Shown in pieces: positions 17,544 to 29,792 of a stretch of DNA of 64,000 bases. The stretch spans positions 367,587-431,586 of the forward strand of contig NZ_JH725064.1 of NCBI RefSeq assembly GCF_000278215.1, written 5' to 3'. The notes below the pieces were generated by a model, which saw only the letters and a list, made by a program, of their open reading frames with translations, searched no databases and was not told the origin of the DNA. Each line of letters opens with the position of its first letter. Position 1 is the first letter of the stretch. The position numbers were made by a program, and so were the translations under genes. The DNA comes from Bartonella rattimassiliensis 15908 (GTDB lineage: Bacteria; Pseudomonadota; Alphaproteobacteria; Rhizobiales; Rhizobiaceae).

Positions 17544-18155
17544 ATGATGGATGAATCATTAGTTGAGCTTGCTGCTTATTTGGAAAATAAGTTAGGAAAT
17601 AAACTTGAAGAGACTGTTCTGGCTTTTGGTGAATTGACCATTGTGGCACGTCTTGATGCAATTACCGATGTCTTAATGTTTGTTCGTGATGATTCTCGTT
17701 GTCAATTTATTAGTCTTACAGACATTAGCGGTGTAGATTATCCTTCTCGCGATAAGCGTTTTGATGTTTCTTACCAGTTGTTATCTCCTCGCGAAAATCT
17801 ACGTTTACGTGTTAAAGTTCGTACTGACGAAAATACTCCTGTTGCTTCAGCTTGTGCGGTTTATCCTGGAGCAGAGTGGTATGAACGCGAAACGTATGAT
17901 ATGTATGGGATTTTGTTTTCAAATCATCCGGATTTGAGACGGATTCTAACAGATTATGGATTTGAAGGATATCCTTTGCGCAAAGATTTTCCTGTAACAG
18001 GATTTGTTGAATGCCGTTATGATAATGAAGCAAAGAGGGTGATTTATGAACCTGTAGTTTTGCGGCAAGAGATGCGTAATTTTGATTTTCTTTCTCCTTG
18101 GGAAGGTGGGCAATATATTTTACCAGGTGATGGAAAAACAGATGAGAAAAAATAA
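17544..18155 (+). CDS. nuoC: NADH-quinone oxidoreductase subunit C
   Basis: A 203-residue subunit of the 30-kDa family in the quinone-module arm. The signature E-R-E[24 protein letters not shown] is intact at about residues 113-140, followed by G-Y-P-L-R-K-D-F-P. It is separate from nuoD, as in other alphaproteobacteria, rather than fused as in enterobacteria. The second codon is also ATG, so the start could be 17547. Confidence 0.96.
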   Translation: MMDESLVELAAYLENKLGNKLEETVLAFGELTIVARLDAITDVLMFVRDDSRCQFISLTDISGVDYPSRDKRFDVSYQLLSPRENLRLRVKVRTDENTPVASACAVYPGAEWYERETYDMYGILFSNHPDLRRILTDYGFEGYPLRKDFPVTGFVECRYDNEAKRVIYEPVVLRQEMRNFDFLSPWEGGQYILPGDGKTDEKK

Positions 18156-18272
18156 TATTGGTTTTGATAAGGTATTATATTAGAATAGTGTACTTCTTAA
18201 TAATTAAATATTTTGAATATGATAAAGATTTTTTATATTTGATATAAAGTTTTTTTAAGCAAGGGGTTGAGT

Positions 18273-19463
18273 GTGGCTGAGGTCAATGTTCGAAACTTTA
18301 ATATCAATTTTGGTCCGCAGCATCCTGCAGCGCATGGAGTTTTGCGCATGGTTCTGGAGTTGGACGGTGAAGTTGTTGAACGTGTAGATCCACATATTGG
18401 GTTATTGCACCGAGGCACAGAAAAATTAATGGAAACAAAAACCTATCTTCAAGCGGGTCCTTATCTAGATCGTTTAGATTATGTTGCTCCTATGAATCAA
18501 GAACATGCTTTTGTTCTTGCAATTGAAAAGTTATTGGATATTGAAGTTCCTAAAAAAGGGCAATTAATACGTGTTTTGTTTTCTGAAATTGGGCGTATTC
18601 TTAATCATTTGCTGAATGTAACGACACAGGCAATGGATGTTGGTGCTTTGACGCCTCCGCTTTGGGGATTTGAACAACGTGAGAAATTGATGATTTTTTA
18701 TGAGCGCGCTTGTGGTGCTCGTCTTCATGCAAATTATTTTCGTCCTGGTGGTGTACACCAAGACTTACCAGAATCTTTAGTTGAGGACATTGGTGATTTT
18801 ATTGATCCATTTCTTGTTTCTCTTGGTAAGCTTGATGCGCTTGTGACACCAAATCGGATTTTTAAGCAGCGTAATGTAGATATTGGTGTTGTAAGTATTG
18901 ATGAGGCTTGGGCCCGTGGTTTTTCTGGCGTTATGATCCGTGGAGCTGGTGTGTCATGGGATTTACGTAAAAGTCAGCCTTATGAATGTTACGATGAAAT
19001 GGAATTTGATATTCCTATAGGTAAAAATAGTGATTGTTATGATCGCTATCTTATTCGTATGGAAGAAATGCGTCAATCGGCGAAAATTATGCGTCAATGC
19101 GTAGAACGATTACTTGGTGTTGAAAAGAATGGACCCGTTTCAAGTTTGGATCGTAAAATTGTACCACCGAAGCGGAGCGAAATGAAAAGCTCAATGGAAG
19201 CGTTGATTCATCACTTTAAACTCTATACGGAGGGTTTTCATACCCCTCCTGGAGAAGTGTATGTTGCTGTGGAAGCTCCAAAGGGTGAGTTTGGTGTTTA
19301 TCTTGTTTCTGATGGAACCAATAAGCCTTATCGTATCAAGTTGCGTGCTCCTGGGTTTGCTCATCTGCAAGCTATGGATTTTTTAACCCGAGGCCATATG
19401 TTGGCGGATGCTACAGCTATTTTGGGTTCGATTGATATTGTTTTTGGGGAGGTTGATCGCTAA
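18273..19463 (+). CDS. nuoD: NADH-quinone oxidoreductase subunit D
   Basis: A 396-residue 49-kDa-family subunit lining the quinone cavity with Nuo[14 protein letters not shown] near residue 12 carries the quinone-site histidine, and the C-terminal DIVFGEVDR ending is typical. I chose GTG 18273 because AAGGGG lies 6 bases upstream and the protein then begins (M)AEVNVRN; TTG 18267 directly abuts the ribosome site. The 117-base gap before it is AT-rich. Its TAA overlaps the nuoE ATG by one base. Confidence 0.96.
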   Translation: MAEVNVRNFNINFGPQHPAAHGVLRMVLELDGEVVERVDPHIGLLHRGTEKLMETKTYLQAGPYLDRLDYVAPMNQEHAFVLAIEKLLDIEVPKKGQLIRVLFSEIGRILNHLLNVTTQAMDVGALTPPLWGFEQREKLMIFYERACGARLHANYFRPGGVHQDLPESLVEDIGDFIDPFLVSLGKLDALVTPNRIFKQRNVDIGVVSIDEAWARGFSGVMIRGAGVSWDLRKSQPYECYDEMEFDIPIGKNSDCYDRYLIRMEEMRQSAKIMRQCVERLLGVEKNGPVSSLDRKIVPPKRSEMKSSMEALIHHFKLYTEGFHTPPGEVYVAVEAPKGEFGVYLVSDGTNKPYRIKLRAPGFAHLQAMDFLTRGHMLADATAILGSIDIVFGEVDR

Positions 19464-20134
19464 TGTCCGTACGCCGTCTTGCAGATGATGTTTATCAGCC
19501 CGCAGAGTTTTCTTTTACAAAAGAAAATCAGATATGGGTAAAAAATACTATAGAAAAATATCCTGTAGGACGTGAGCAATCGGCTGTTATTCCGTTATTA
19601 ATGCGTGCGCAAGAGCAAGATGGTTGGGTGACGCGTGCTGCAATTGAACATATCGCTCAAATTCTTTCTATGGCGTATATTCGTGTTTTAGAAGTTGCTA
19701 CTTTTTATACTCAGTTTCAACTTAAGCCGGTTGGAACAAAAGCGCATATTCAAGTTTGTGGTACAACACCTTGTATGTTACGTGGTTCTGATGAATTGAT
19801 TAAAGTTTGTCAGAAAAAAATTCATCATGAACCTTTTGCAACCAATCAGGCTGGAACATTGTCATGGGAAGAGGTAGAGTGCCTTGGGGCCTGTGTTAAT
19901 GCTCCCATGGTTATGATTTTTAAAGATACTTATGAAGATCTCACAGCAGAACGTCTTGAAGAAATTATTGATGCATTTGAAGCGGGAAAAGGTTCTGAGA
20001 TAGCTGTTGGTCCGCAAAATAGTCGTAAATCGTCAGAGCCAATTAGTGGTTTAACATCTCTTATTGATGATGAAGAAAAAAGGACATCTCTCAGGTCTTT
20101 AAAAAAAAATAATAATAAGGAAATGGAATCTTAG
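19463..20134 (+). CDS. nuoE: NADH-quinone oxidoreductase subunit E
   Basis: A 223-residue 24-kDa-family subunit of the NADH-oxidising module carrying the N1a [2Fe-2S] cluster. Ligands are in CGTTPC (about residues 99-104) and CLGAC (about 140-144). Residues after about 185 form a polar, lysine- and serine-rich tail (EEKRTSLRSLKKNNNKEMES), a variable extension seen in alphaproteobacterial NuoE. A 147-base gap separates it from nuoF. Confidence 0.96.
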   Translation: MSVRRLADDVYQPAEFSFTKENQIWVKNTIEKYPVGREQSAVIPLLMRAQEQDGWVTRAAIEHIAQILSMAYIRVLEVATFYTQFQLKPVGTKAHIQVCGTTPCMLRGSDELIKVCQKKIHHEPFATNQAGTLSWEEVECLGACVNAPMVMIFKDTYEDLTAERLEEIIDAFEAGKGSEIAVGPQNSRKSSEPISGLTSLIDDEEKRTSLRSLKKNNNKEMES

Positions 20135-20281
20135 TTAAGTTTTTTTTTGAAAAGATATTTAATAATTTCAGTCATATTATAACAACATTTAATTAAAAAT
20201 AGAAAGTTTTAAGAAATTTTTTAAAGACTGCATTTGAGGAAAAGCTAAAAATGCTACAGGCAATAGAAAAAAAGGTAGGGT

Positions 20282-21589
20282 ATGCTAGCTGATAAAGATC
20301 GTATCTTCACCAATATTTATGGTTTGAAAGACAAATCATTAAAGGCTGCAATGTTGCGTGGGCATTGGAGTGGTCTGAAAGAGATTATTGATAAAGGTCG
20401 TGATTGGATCATTGATGAGGTGAAGGCTTCAGGTTTACGCGGTCGTGGTGGTGCTGGTTTTCCTACCGGAATGAAATGGTCTTTTATGCCAAAGCAAAAT
20501 GATGGTCGGCCTCATTATCTGGTTGTCAATGCTGATGAATCAGAGCCTGGGACATGTAAAGATCGCGATATTTTACGGCATGATCCCCATACTTTGATTG
20601 AAGGATGTGCGCTTGCTACTTTTGCAATGGGAGCGAATGTCGCTTTTATTTATATTCGTGGTGAATATATTCGTGAGCGTGAAGCGCTTCAAACTGCTGT
20701 GGATGAATGCTATGAAGCGGGTTTGCTTGGCAAAAAAACGAAATATGGTCATGCTTGCGATATTATTATTCATCATGGAGCTGGTGCTTATATTTGTGGG
20801 GAAGAAACAGCTCTTCTCGAAAGTCTTGAAGGGAAAAAAGGGCAACCTCGTCTCAAACCTCCATTTCCTGCAAATATGGGGGTTTATGGGTGTCCAACAA
20901 CAGTAAACAATGTAGAATCTATAGCGGTTGTTCCAACGATTTTACGTCGAGGTGCTTCGTGGTTTTCATCAATTGGGCGGACAAATAATGTTGGAACGAA
21001 ATTGTTTATGGTTTCTGGTCATGTTAATGCTCCTTGTACCTTTGAAGAAGCTCTTGGTATTTCTTTCCGTGAATTAATTGAAAAACATACAGGGGGTATT
21101 CGTGGTGGATGGAATAATCTTTTAGCTGTTATTCCAGGTGGCGCTTCTTGTCCAGTTGTTCGTGGAGAGGATATGGTTGATGCAGTTATGGACTTTGATG
21201 GAATGCGAGATGTTGGATCTTCTTTTGGTACAGGTGGTGTGATTGTTATGGATAAATCAACGGATATTATAAAGGCAATTTGGCGTATAGCTGCTTTCTT
21301 TAAACATGAAAGTTGTGGTCAATGTACACCGTGTCGTGAAGGTACGGGGTGGATGATGCGCCTTTTAGGACGTATGGTTGAGGGAAGAGCGCAAAGGCGT
21401 GAGATTGATCTTTTATTTGAGGTTTCCAAACAGGTTGAAGGGCATACTATCTGCGCTCTTGGGGATGCTGCAGCGTGGCCTGTGCAAGGGTTAATACGTA
21501 ATTTTCGTCCAGAAATCGAGCGTAGAATTGATGAATATACGCGAAATGTCGTGCAGAGAAAAAATATTGCTTTGGAAGTAGTGGGATAA
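20282..21589 (+). CDS. nuoF: NADH-quinone oxidoreductase subunit F (NADH-binding)
   Basis: A 435-residue 51-kDa-family subunit that oxidises NADH through FMN and the N3 [4Fe-4S] cluster. [16 protein letters not shown] (about residue 55) binds NADH and [21 protein letters not shown] is the second nucleotide segment, and the cluster ligands are in [12 protein letters not shown] with a fourth cysteine in [18 protein letters not shown] precedes ATG 20282. All catalytic residues I can check are present. Confidence 0.97.
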   Translation: MLADKDRIFTNIYGLKDKSLKAAMLRGHWSGLKEIIDKGRDWIIDEVKASGLRGRGGAGFPTGMKWSFMPKQNDGRPHYLVVNADESEPGTCKDRDILRHDPHTLIEGCALATFAMGANVAFIYIRGEYIREREALQTAVDECYEAGLLGKKTKYGHACDIIIHHGAGAYICGEETALLESLEGKKGQPRLKPPFPANMGVYGCPTTVNNVESIAVVPTILRRGASWFSSIGRTNNVGTKLFMVSGHVNAPCTFEEALGISFRELIEKHTGGIRGGWNNLLAVIPGGASCPVVRGEDMVDAVMDFDGMRDVGSSFGTGGVIVMDKSTDIIKAIWRIAAFFKHESCGQCTPCREGTGWMMRLLGRMVEGRAQRREIDLLFEVSKQVEGHTICALGDAAAWPVQGLIRNFRPEIERRIDEYTRNVVQRKNIALEVVG

Positions 21590-21652
21590 AAGATTTTTTT
21601 AAGAGCAACCAAATGCAAATTTTAAGTGGATTGTCCGCAGGTTGGATGGCTG

Positions 21653-23722
21653 ATGATAAATATCAAAGTTGATGGAAAAGAGATTGAGGTTCCCGATTAT
21701 TATACGTTGCTTCAGGCTGCTGAGGCAGCTGGAGCAGAAATACCGCGTTTTTGTTTTCATGAATTTTTATCAATTGCTGGAAATTGTCGCATGTGTTTGG
21801 TTGAAGTTAAGGGTGGTCCTCCCAAACCTCAAGCTTCTTGTGCTATGGGAGTTCGTGATTTACGTTTAGGGCCTAACGGTGAAGCGCCTGAGATTTTTAC
21901 CAATACGGAGATGGTAAAAAAAGCACGTGAAGGTGTTATGGAATTTCTTCTCATTAATCATCCTTTGGATTGTCCTGTGTGTGATCAAGGGGGAGAATGT
22001 GATCTTCAAGATCAAGCAATGCTTTATGGGCGGGATTGTTCTCGTTATACAGAAAATAAACGTGCTGTAGAAGATAAATATATTGGGCCTCTTGTTAAAA
22101 CTGTTATGACACGGTGTATCCATTGTACACGATGTGTTCGTTTTACAACAGAGGTTGCAGGTATTTCTGAGCTCGGTTTAATCGGTCGTGGTGAAGATGC
22201 TGAAATTACAACATATCTTGAAAAAGCTATGACTTCTGAATTACAAGGAAATGTTATTGATCTTTGCCCAGTGGGGGCTTTAACTTCAAAACCTTATGCG
22301 TTTCATGCTCGTCCGTGGGAATTGGTAAAAACGGAATCAATTGATGTAATGGATGCGCTTGGCAGTGCTATTCGTATTGATAGCCGCGGTCGTGAAGTTA
22401 TGCGAATTATGCCTCGTACCAATGAAGATGTAAATGAGGAATGGATCTCTGATAAAACGCGTTTTATTTGGGATGGATTACGTACTCAGCGGCTTGATAA
22501 ACCATATGTGCGCAAAAATGGAAAGCTTCAACCTGTTAGCTGGACAGAAGCTTTTACAAAAATTAAAATGGTGATCTCTCAATTTTCGCCAGAAAAAATT
22601 GGAGCAATTGCTGGGGATCTTGCTTCTGTTGAAGAAATGTATGCCCTTAAAACATTACTGATTTCATTGGGTTCAACGCTCTTTGATTGTCGTCAAAGAG
22701 GGGTTGCTTTATCGCCTGAATTTGGACGTTCAAGTTATATTTTTAATCCTACAATTGCGGGTATTGAACAGGCTGATGCACTACTTATCGTGGGGTCTAA
22801 TCCACGTTATGAAGCTGCTGTTTTAAATGCCCGTATTTTAAAGCGTCAACGGATGGGAAATTTTCCTATTGCATTAATCGGAGAGGAAGCCGATTTACGT
22901 TATCCTTATTCTTATCTTGGATCTGGTAGTGATGCATTAACTGCGCTTATTCGTGGAGAGAATGCTTTCTTAAATGTCTTAAAAGACGCAAGGAGGCCTC
23001 TTATTCTTATTGGAGAAGGGGCTATTTCAGGAAATGAAGGTTTATCTGTTTTACAAAGCCTCGCTAAATTAGCTGATAATATTGGTGCTCTTAGTGAGAA
23101 TTGGAATGGATTTGGGGTTCTTCATAATGCAGCATCGGTTGTTGGAGGATTAGACATAGGCTTTATTTCTAAGTTTGGGGTTGCAAATATCATTAAAACC
23201 TGTGAAATTTTATTTTTGCTTGGTGCTGATGAAATAGAATTAGCCAATACGAAAACTTTTATAGTTTATATTGGTAGTCATGGTGATAATGGTGCACATG
23301 CTGCCGATGTTATTTTACCTGCATCTGCTTACACTGAAAAGTCAGGGCTTTATGTGAATACAGAAGGGCGTGTTCAAATGACAAATCGAGCTGGTTTTGC
23401 GCCAGGTGAAGCGAAAGAAGATTGGGCTATTTTGCGTGCTTTATCAGATATTTTAGGAAAAAGACTACCTTTTGATTCTCTTTCTCAATTAAGACAATGC
23501 TTGTTTAATGATTATCCACATCTTTGTGCTGTTGATGATATAGCGCCTTCTAATATAAATGATCTTAAGGCACTTGGTTCAAAGACAGCCTCTCTCGAGA
23601 GTCAAACATTTACGTCTATGATTAAAGACTTTTATTTGACAAATCCGATAGCACGTGCTTCTGCCGTTATGGCTGAATGTTCATCTCTTGCAAAAAACCG
23701 TGCTACACAAACTGTAAAGTAA
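21653..23722 (+). CDS. nuoG: NADH-quinone oxidoreductase subunit G
   Basis: A 689-residue 75-kDa-family subunit carrying three iron-sulfur clusters. The N-terminal [2Fe-2S] ligands are in [21 protein letters not shown], the [4Fe-4S] ligands in [18 protein letters not shown] and [10 protein letters not shown] ... DLCPVGAL. The rest is the molybdopterin-oxidoreductase-like domain without metal. I chose ATG 21653 ([13 protein letters not shown]), the usual family start; an in-frame GTG at 21626 would add nine unlike residues. Confidence 0.96.
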   Translation: MINIKVDGKEIEVPDYYTLLQAAEAAGAEIPRFCFHEFLSIAGNCRMCLVEVKGGPPKPQASCAMGVRDLRLGPNGEAPEIFTNTEMVKKAREGVMEFLLINHPLDCPVCDQGGECDLQDQAMLYGRDCSRYTENKRAVEDKYIGPLVKTVMTRCIHCTRCVRFTTEVAGISELGLIGRGEDAEITTYLEKAMTSELQGNVIDLCPVGALTSKPYAFHARPWELVKTESIDVMDALGSAIRIDSRGREVMRIMPRTNEDVNEEWISDKTRFIWDGLRTQRLDKPYVRKNGKLQPVSWTEAFTKIKMVISQFSPEKIGAIAGDLASVEEMYALKTLLISLGSTLFDCRQRGVALSPEFGRSSYIFNPTIAGIEQADALLIVGSNPRYEAAVLNARILKRQRMGNFPIALIGEEADLRYPYSYLGSGSDALTALIRGENAFLNVLKDARRPLILIGEGAISGNEGLSVLQSLAKLADNIGALSENWNGFGVLHNAASVVGGLDIGFISKFGVANIIKTCEILFLLGADEIELANTKTFIVYIGSHGDNGAHAADVILPASAYTEKSGLYVNTEGRVQMTNRAGFAPGEAKEDWAILRALSDILGKRLPFDSLSQLRQCLFNDYPHLCAVDDIAPSNINDLKALGSKTASLESQTFTSMIKDFYLTNPIARASAVMAECSSLAKNRATQTVK

Positions 23723-23741
23723 GGGCAAAGGGAAAGGAATA

Positions 23742-24791
23742 ATGATGGATGATTTCTTTATGACTTGGCTGTTACCATTACTTGTTATTGTCGGAAAAAC
23801 ACTTCTTCTTTTGGTTGGTCTTTTGATCTTGGTTGCTTATCTTCTTTACGCAGATAGGAAGATTTGGGCAGCGGTACAATTGCGGCGTGGTCCGAATGTT
23901 GTTGGTCCGTGGGGATTGTTACAGTCTTTCGCAGATTTAATTAAGTTTGTTGTTAAGGAGCCTATTATCCCTGCAGGCGCCAATAAGGGGGTTTTTCTTT
24001 TGGCTCCTTTTGTTTCTGCAACACTTGCACTATCAACTTGGGCTGTTATTCCCGTCAATGAAGGCTGGGAGATTGCGAAGATTAATGTTGGCTTGCTTTA
24101 CATCTTAGCTGTTTCATCTCTTGAAGTTTATGGTGTTATTATGGGAGGATGGGCATCAAATTCAAAATATCCTTTCTTAGGAGCTTTGCGTTCAGCGGCA
24201 CAGATGGTTTCTTATGAAGTTTCTATTGGTTTTGTACTTGTGACCGTCATTTTAGTAAGTGGTTCGTTAGATCTCACAACAATTGTTCTTAAACAAAGTC
24301 ATGGTTTTGGTACAACCATTGGTCTTCCTTTTAACAGTTTTCTCGATTGGAATTGGCTCGTTCTTTTTCCAATGTTTATTATATTTTTTATTTCCGCTCT
24401 CGCAGAAACAAATCGTCCTCCATTTGATTTGGTGGAAGCGGAGTCTGAGCTTGTAGCTGGCCATATGGTAGAATATTCTTCAACGCCTTACATGCTTTTC
24501 TTTCTTGGTGAGTATGTTGCTATTGTTTTAATGTGTGCATTAACAACCATTCTATTTTTAGGTGGTTGGCTTCCTCCCTTGGATGTTTGGTGGCTTAATT
24601 GGATTCCTGGTATCATTTGGTTTGTTTTAAAAGTCTGCTTTGTGTTTTTTTGGTTTGCTATAGTTAAAGCATTTGTGCCACGTTATCGCTATGATCAGCT
24701 CATGCGGCTTGGTTGGAAAGTTTTTCTTCCTCTTTCATTAGCAATGGTTGTGATAACTGCGATTTTTTTAAAGTTTACGAATTTCGTTTAA
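23742..24791 (+). CDS. nuoH: NADH-quinone oxidoreductase subunit H
   Basis: A 349-residue membrane subunit at the base of the quinone channel, with about eight transmembrane helices. Conserved loops are [33 protein letters not shown] and [19 protein letters not shown], the last containing acidic residues of the proton entry path. It begins with two methionines after GGGAAAGGAA. nuoI follows after 14 bases. Confidence 0.96.
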   Translation: MMDDFFMTWLLPLLVIVGKTLLLLVGLLILVAYLLYADRKIWAAVQLRRGPNVVGPWGLLQSFADLIKFVVKEPIIPAGANKGVFLLAPFVSATLALSTWAVIPVNEGWEIAKINVGLLYILAVSSLEVYGVIMGGWASNSKYPFLGALRSAAQMVSYEVSIGFVLVTVILVSGSLDLTTIVLKQSHGFGTTIGLPFNSFLDWNWLVLFPMFIIFFISALAETNRPPFDLVEAESELVAGHMVEYSSTPYMLFFLGEYVAIVLMCALTTILFLGGWLPPLDVWWLNWIPGIIWFVLKVCFVFFWFAIVKAFVPRYRYDQLMRLGWKVFLPLSLAMVVITAIFLKFTNFV

Positions 24792-24805
24792 GAGGAGATT
24801 TTACG

Positions 24806-25297
24806 ATGTCAGGTTTTATGCAAGCGGCAAAATCACTCCTTCTATTGGAATTTTTGAGTGCTTTTTTCTTAGCTATGCGTCAATTTTTTTCACCAAAGCC
24901 TACAATTAATTATCCTTATGAAAAAGGAGTTGTTTCGGAGCGTTTTCGTGGTGAACATGCACTACGTCGCTATCCAAATGGTGAGGAGCGGTGTATTGCT
25001 TGTAAATTATGTGAAGCAATTTGCCCTGCGCAAGCAATTACAATTGAGGCAGGTCCGCGACGTAATGATGGTACCCGTAGAACAGTGCGGTATGATATCG
25101 ATATGGTTAAGTGTATTTACTGCGGTTTTTGTCAAGAAGCTTGTCCAGTAGAAGCTATTGTTGAGGGGCCAAATTTTGAATTTGCAACAGAAACGCGTGA
25201 GGAACTCTATTATGATAAAGAAAAGCTTTTAATGAATGGAGATCGTTGGGAGCGAGAAATTGCTCGAAATATATTGATGGATGCACCTTATCGTTAA
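24806..25297 (+). CDS. nuoI: NADH-quinone oxidoreductase subunit I
   Basis: A 163-residue 23-kDa-family ferredoxin-like subunit carrying clusters N6a and N6b. Both CxxCxxCxxxCP motifs are complete: C63, C66, C69, C73 and C103, C106, C109, C113. ATG 24806 is preceded by AGAGGAGA and gives the family length; the frame is open upstream into nuoH. The final codons TATCGTTAA are duplicated just after the stop. Confidence 0.97.
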   Translation: MSGFMQAAKSLLLLEFLSAFFLAMRQFFSPKPTINYPYEKGVVSERFRGEHALRRYPNGEERCIACKLCEAICPAQAITIEAGPRRNDGTRRTVRYDIDMVKCIYCGFCQEACPVEAIVEGPNFEFATETREELYYDKEKLLMNGDRWEREIARNILMDAPYR

Positions 25298-25391
25298 GTG
25301 TATCGTTAAATGAGGTGTCGGATAGTTTTCCGATAAATTGTAATCTGGTATTAAAGTTATACCAATTGTTCGGATGATTAAGGAGAAGCCT
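25298..25391 (+). other. nuoI-nuoJ spacer with two small hairpins
   Basis: TATCGTTAAGTG at the end of nuoI is followed at once by TATCGTTAAATG, a near-exact 12-base duplication of the stop region. Then come TCGGA/TCCGA (25318-25333) and GGTAT/ATACC stem-loops. They might stabilise or divide the operon message; no T-run suggests full termination. Confidence 0.4.
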
Positions 25392-26012
25392 ATGCTAACA
25401 GATCTAGCGGCGGCGTTTTTCTATTTGTTTGCTTTTATTATGCTAGCAAGCGCAGTTATTGTTATTACAGTACGCAATCCTGTGCATTCTGTCTTGTTTT
25501 TAATCCTCGCATTTTTTAACGCTGCAGCTTTATTTTTACTTGCAGGAGCAGAGTTTTTAGGTCTTATTTTGCTTGTTGTTTATGTTGGAGCTGTGGCTGT
25601 TTTATTTTTATTTGTCGTTATGATGCTTGATGTTGATTTTGCTGAATTGAAGAGTGGAACCCTTCGGTATGCTCCTATTGGAGCTCTTATTGGCGTTATT
25701 ATCGCTGTAGAATTGATTGTTGTTTTTGTAGGTAGTTATTTTTCTCCAGTCTTGAGAATACATGTTACGCAACCAATGCCAGATTTAGCGCAGCGAACAA
25801 ATACACAGGCGTTAGGTGATATTCTCTATACGGATTACGTTTTTTATTTTCAAATTGCTGGAATAATTTTATTAGTTGCAATGATTGGTGCTATTGTTTT
25901 AACACTTCGTCATAAATTGGGAGTAAAGCGACAATCTATTGCGGAGCAAGTTTCTAGAACAGTAGAAAGTGCCATTGAAATCAAGCAAGTTGAATCAGGT
26001 AAAGGTATTTAA
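25392..26012 (+). CDS. nuoJ: NADH-quinone oxidoreductase subunit J
   Basis: A 206-residue membrane subunit with five predicted transmembrane helices, including the conserved third helix [17 protein letters not shown] that changes shape during coupling. ATG 25392 ([11 protein letters not shown]) is preceded by AGGAGAAG, so I prefer it to the ATG 18 bases upstream. The C-terminus is a polar helix. nuoK follows after a short GC-rich ribosome site. Confidence 0.95.
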   Translation: MLTDLAAAFFYLFAFIMLASAVIVITVRNPVHSVLFLILAFFNAAALFLLAGAEFLGLILLVVYVGAVAVLFLFVVMMLDVDFAELKSGTLRYAPIGALIGVIIAVELIVVFVGSYFSPVLRIHVTQPMPDLAQRTNTQALGDILYTDYVFYFQIAGIILLVAMIGAIVLTLRHKLGVKRQSIAEQVSRTVESAIEIKQVESGKGI

Positions 26013-26026
26013 GGGGGGCTATGAAT

Positions 26027-26335
26027 ATGTATATTGGTATTACGCATTATCTCACTGTTTCTGCTTTGATGTTTACAATTGGTATTGCTGGAATTTTTCT
26101 CAACAGAAAAAATGTGATTATTATCTTGATGTCCATTGAGCTTATATTACTCTCAGTTAATATTAATTTTATTGCATTTTCAGCATTTCTTCATGATCTC
26201 GTTGGTCAGATATTCGCTTTATTTATTTTAACTGTAGCAGCTGCTGAAGCTGCAATTGGTTTAGCAATTCTTGTCGTCTTTTTCCGTAATCGTGGTTCCA
26301 TTGCAGTTGAAGATGTTAACGTGATGAAAGGCTAA
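26027..26335 (+). CDS. nuoK: NADH-quinone oxidoreductase subunit K
   Basis: A 102-residue MnhC-like membrane subunit with three helices. The two membrane glutamates used in proton transfer are present, in [14 protein letters not shown] and in the [13 protein letters not shown] helix. ATG 26027 gives the exact family length of 102 and better spacing from AAGGGGGG than ATG 26021. nuoL begins six bases later. Confidence 0.95.
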   Translation: MYIGITHYLTVSALMFTIGIAGIFLNRKNVIIILMSIELILLSVNINFIAFSAFLHDLVGQIFALFILTVAAAEAAIGLAILVVFFRNRGSIAVEDVNVMKG

Positions 26336-26341
26336 CCAGTG

Positions 26342-28309
26342 ATGTATTATACGATTGTCTTTCTTCCGCTTTTGGGTTTTCTTATTGCTGCGCTAGGTGG
26401 AAAAACAATAGGAGATCGTGCAAGTGAATTGATAACATGTAGCTTTATGGTGATTGTTGCCATATTGTCGTGGGTAGCATTTTTCAATCTTGCACTTGGT
26501 CATACTTCAGCGATTGATATATTAATATTACATTGGCTCAATGTTGGTGATTTAAGTTTTAATTGGGCTTTACATGTTGATACATTAACAACTGTCATGC
26601 TTATTGTTGTAAATAGTGTTTCGGCATTGGTACATATTTATTCAATTGGTTATATGCACCATGACCCTTCAAGATCCCGTTTTTTTTCTTATCTCTCTTT
26701 GTTTACATTTATGATGCTTATGTTGGTGACTTCCGATAATTTAATCCAGATGTTTTTTGGATGGGAAGGTGTTGGACTTGCTTCTTATCTTTTAATTGGT
26801 TTTTGGTTTCAGCGCGATTCTGCTAATAGAGCTGCAATGAAAGCTTTTGTCGTTAATCGTGTTGGAGACTTTGGTTTTCTCCTAGGAATATTTAGTATTT
26901 TTGTTTTATTCCAATCAGTTGATTTTGCCTCTATTTTTGCAAAAGCTGCAGACAATAGCTTTATACAAAATATGACATTTTTAGGTGGGCAGTTTGATGG
27001 TCAGACGGCAATTACTGTTACATGTCTTTTGTTATTTATTGGCGCGATGGGAAAATCAGCACAGTTTCTTTTACATACTTGGCTCCCTGATGCAATGGAA
27101 GGACCTACGCCTGTATCAGCACTTATTCATGCTGCAACAATGGTAACGGCTGGTGTTTTTATGGTTGCCCGTATGTCGCCAATTTTTGAACTTTCTTCGA
27201 CTGCGCTGACCGTGATTATTGTTGTTGGAGCAACAACAGCATTTTTTGCAGCAACTGTGGGATTGGTACAGAATGATATTAAACGTGTTATTGCTTATTC
27301 TACCTGTTCTCAACTTGGTTATATGTTTGTGGCATTAGGTGTTGGAGCATATGGAGCTGCTGTTTTCCATCTTTTTACGCATGCTTTTTTTAAAGCCTTA
27401 TTGTTTCTTGGTGCGGGCTCTGTCATTCATGCTGTATCTGATGAACAAGATATGCGAAAAATGGGCGGATTACGCAAACATATAAAGCTCACCTATTGGA
27501 TGATGATGATAGGAACTATCGCTTTGACCGGTGTTGGAATTCCAGGAACATTTTTCGGGACTGCGGGTTTTTTCTCAAAAGATGCAATTATAGAGTCTGC
27601 TTTTGCATCCCATAATATTGCTTCAGGATATGCATTTTATCTTCTTGTTTTTGCAGCTTTATTAACAAGCTTTTATTCATGGCGGCTTATCTTTATGACA
27701 TTTCATGGGAAACCACGGGCAACCGTTGATGTTATGCATCATGTTCATGAATCGCCTCCAGTGATGTTGATCCCACTCTTTATTTTATCTATCGGAGCAA
27801 TATTTTCTGGTGTTATTTTTCAACCTTACTTTTTTGGTGATTTATACGATACTTTTTGGAAGGGAGCATTGTTTACAAGCAGCCACAATCACATTCTGCA
27901 TGATGCCCACCATGTCTTTAATTGGGTAAAATGGTCTCCCTTTATAGCAATGATTCTTGGATTTATGTTGGCCTATTTATTTTATATTTCTTTTCCATCT
28001 CTTCCCAAGAGAATGGCTCGTATTATGCCGAGAGTATATCACTTTTTTTACCAAAAATGGTATTTCGATCAACTATATAACTTTCTATTTGTTCGTCCTA
28101 CCTTTAGAATTGGTTATTTTCTTTGGAAAATAGGAGACGGTAAAATTATTGATGGTCTAGGTCCGAATGGTATTGCAGCACGTGTTGTTGATATTACAAA
28201 TAGAGTTGTTCGAATACAGACAGGCTATCTTTATCATTATGCATTTGCGATGCTTATAGGCGTTGCATTGCTCATCACATGGATGATGATCGGGGGCGTA
28301 AACCAATGA
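26342..28309 (+). CDS. nuoL: NADH-quinone oxidoreductase subunit L
   Basis: A 655-residue antiporter-like proton-pumping subunit with about 16 transmembrane helices and the long lateral helix at the C-terminus. Landmarks are [18 protein letters not shown] (key glutamate), [38 protein letters not shown] (key lysine) and [17 protein letters not shown]. The codon before ATG 26342 is GTG and could also start. The stop overlaps the nuoM start (ATGA). Confidence 0.96.
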   Translation: MYYTIVFLPLLGFLIAALGGKTIGDRASELITCSFMVIVAILSWVAFFNLALGHTSAIDILILHWLNVGDLSFNWALHVDTLTTVMLIVVNSVSALVHIYSIGYMHHDPSRSRFFSYLSLFTFMMLMLVTSDNLIQMFFGWEGVGLASYLLIGFWFQRDSANRAAMKAFVVNRVGDFGFLLGIFSIFVLFQSVDFASIFAKAADNSFIQNMTFLGGQFDGQTAITVTCLLLFIGAMGKSAQFLLHTWLPDAMEGPTPVSALIHAATMVTAGVFMVARMSPIFELSSTALTVIIVVGATTAFFAATVGLVQNDIKRVIAYSTCSQLGYMFVALGVGAYGAAVFHLFTHAFFKALLFLGAGSVIHAVSDEQDMRKMGGLRKHIKLTYWMMMIGTIALTGVGIPGTFFGTAGFFSKDAIIESAFASHNIASGYAFYLLVFAALLTSFYSWRLIFMTFHGKPRATVDVMHHVHESPPVMLIPLFILSIGAIFSGVIFQPYFFGDLYDTFWKGALFTSSHNHILHDAHHVFNWVKWSPFIAMILGFMLAYLFYISFPSLPKRMARIMPRVYHFFYQKWYFDQLYNFLFVRPTFRIGYFLWKIGDGKIIDGLGPNGIAARVVDITNRVVRIQTGYLYHYAFAMLIGVALLITWMMIGGVNQ

Positions 28310-29775
28310 TCGATTGGCCTATTCTTTCTACGGTTACATTTTTGCCGCTTGTTGGTGTGCTTCTAATTTTATTTATCAAAGATGATAGTGAAGTTGCGCG
28401 TCATAATATACGTAATGTCGCATTTTTTACAACGATATTTGTTTTTATTATTTCTTTAATTATTTGGATAGGATTTGATTCTACTAATCCCAATTTTCAA
28501 ATGGTTGAAAAATTCAGTTGGTTAGGAAATGGTATTAGCTATCATATGGGGGTTGATGGTATTTCTATTCTTTTTGTTGTTCTCTCAGCGTTTCTTTTGC
28601 CTTTCTGTATTTTAGCAAGTTGGGAGAATGTTAAAGAAAAATTAAAAGCTTATATGATTGCTTTTCTTCTTCTTGAAGTTGCGATTATTGGTGTTTTTTG
28701 TGCTCTTGACGCAATATTATTCTATGTCTTTTTTGAAGGCAGCCTTATTCCAATGTTTATCATTATAGGAGTGTGGGGTGGAGCACGTCGTGTTTACGCA
28801 AGCATCAAGTTTTTCTTATATACTTTACTTGGTTCAGTGCTTATGTTGGTTGCTCTTATGGCTATGTATTGGGATGCAGGAACACTTGATCTACCTACTT
28901 TACTCAATCATCCGTTTCCTGTACATATGCAAATATGGTTGTGGCTTGCATTTTTTGCTTCTTTTGCTGTTAAAATGCCGATGTGGCCAGTTCATACATG
29001 GCTTCCTGATGCTCATGTAGAAGCACCGACAGCCGGCTCAGTTATTTTAGCTGGTGTCTTACTTAAATTAGGTGGGTATGGTTTTCTTCGTTTTTCTTTA
29101 CCCATGTTTCCTATCGCTTCAGCAGATTTTGCCCCTTTAGTTTTTATATTATCGCTTATCGCTATTATTTATACGTCGTTGGTTGCACTTGTTCAAAATG
29201 ATATAAAAAAGCTTATTGCTTATTCCTCGATAGCACATATGGGGTATGTGACAATGGGAATTTTTGCTGCGAATGAACAAGGTATTCAAGGAGCTATTTA
29301 TCAGATGCTATCCCATGGAATTGTTTCAGCAGCTTTGTTTCTTTGTGTTGGAGTTATCTATGATCGTTTGCATACACGTGAAATTGCAGCATTTGGTGGT
29401 TTAGTGAATAATATGCCCAAATATGCTGTTGTTTTCTTGATCTTCACCATGGCGAATGTTGGTTTACCTGGAAGTTCAGGTTTTTTAGGTGAATTTTTAA
29501 CTTTAATAGGTGTTTTTCAAGTAAATAAATTGGTTGTTATTTTGGCTACAACTGGTGTTATTTTATCAGCTGCTTATGCACTTTATCTTTATCGACGTGT
29601 GGTTTTTGGTTCTTTGGATAAAGAGAATTTAAAAGTCCTTATAGATCTCTCTTCAAGAGAAAAATTCATTCTTTATCCAATGGTTGTTCTGACAATATTT
29701 TTTGGTATCTATCCAACGCCTATTCTTAAAGTAATGGCGTTTTCTGTAGAAGCCCTCATCAATAAACTGCACTAG
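28306..29775 (+). CDS. nuoM: NADH-quinone oxidoreductase subunit M
   Basis: A 489-residue antiporter-like subunit with about 14 helices. Typical segments are [21 protein letters not shown] (membrane glutamate), [45 protein letters not shown], and [14 protein letters not shown] 28306 overlaps the nuoL stop by four bases, which fixes the start and implies coupled translation. Confidence 0.96.
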   Translation: MIDWPILSTVTFLPLVGVLLILFIKDDSEVARHNIRNVAFFTTIFVFIISLIIWIGFDSTNPNFQMVEKFSWLGNGISYHMGVDGISILFVVLSAFLLPFCILASWENVKEKLKAYMIAFLLLEVAIIGVFCALDAILFYVFFEGSLIPMFIIIGVWGGARRVYASIKFFLYTLLGSVLMLVALMAMYWDAGTLDLPTLLNHPFPVHMQIWLWLAFFASFAVKMPMWPVHTWLPDAHVEAPTAGSVILAGVLLKLGGYGFLRFSLPMFPIASADFAPLVFILSLIAIIYTSLVALVQNDIKKLIAYSSIAHMGYVTMGIFAANEQGIQGAIYQMLSHGIVSAALFLCVGVIYDRLHTREIAAFGGLVNNMPKYAVVFLIFTMANVGLPGSSGFLGEFLTLIGVFQVNKLVVILATTGVILSAAYALYLYRRVVFGSLDKENLKVLIDLSSREKFILYPMVVLTIFFGIYPTPILKVMAFSVEALINKLH

Positions 29776-29792
29776 ATAAGGGAAGAATGCAC

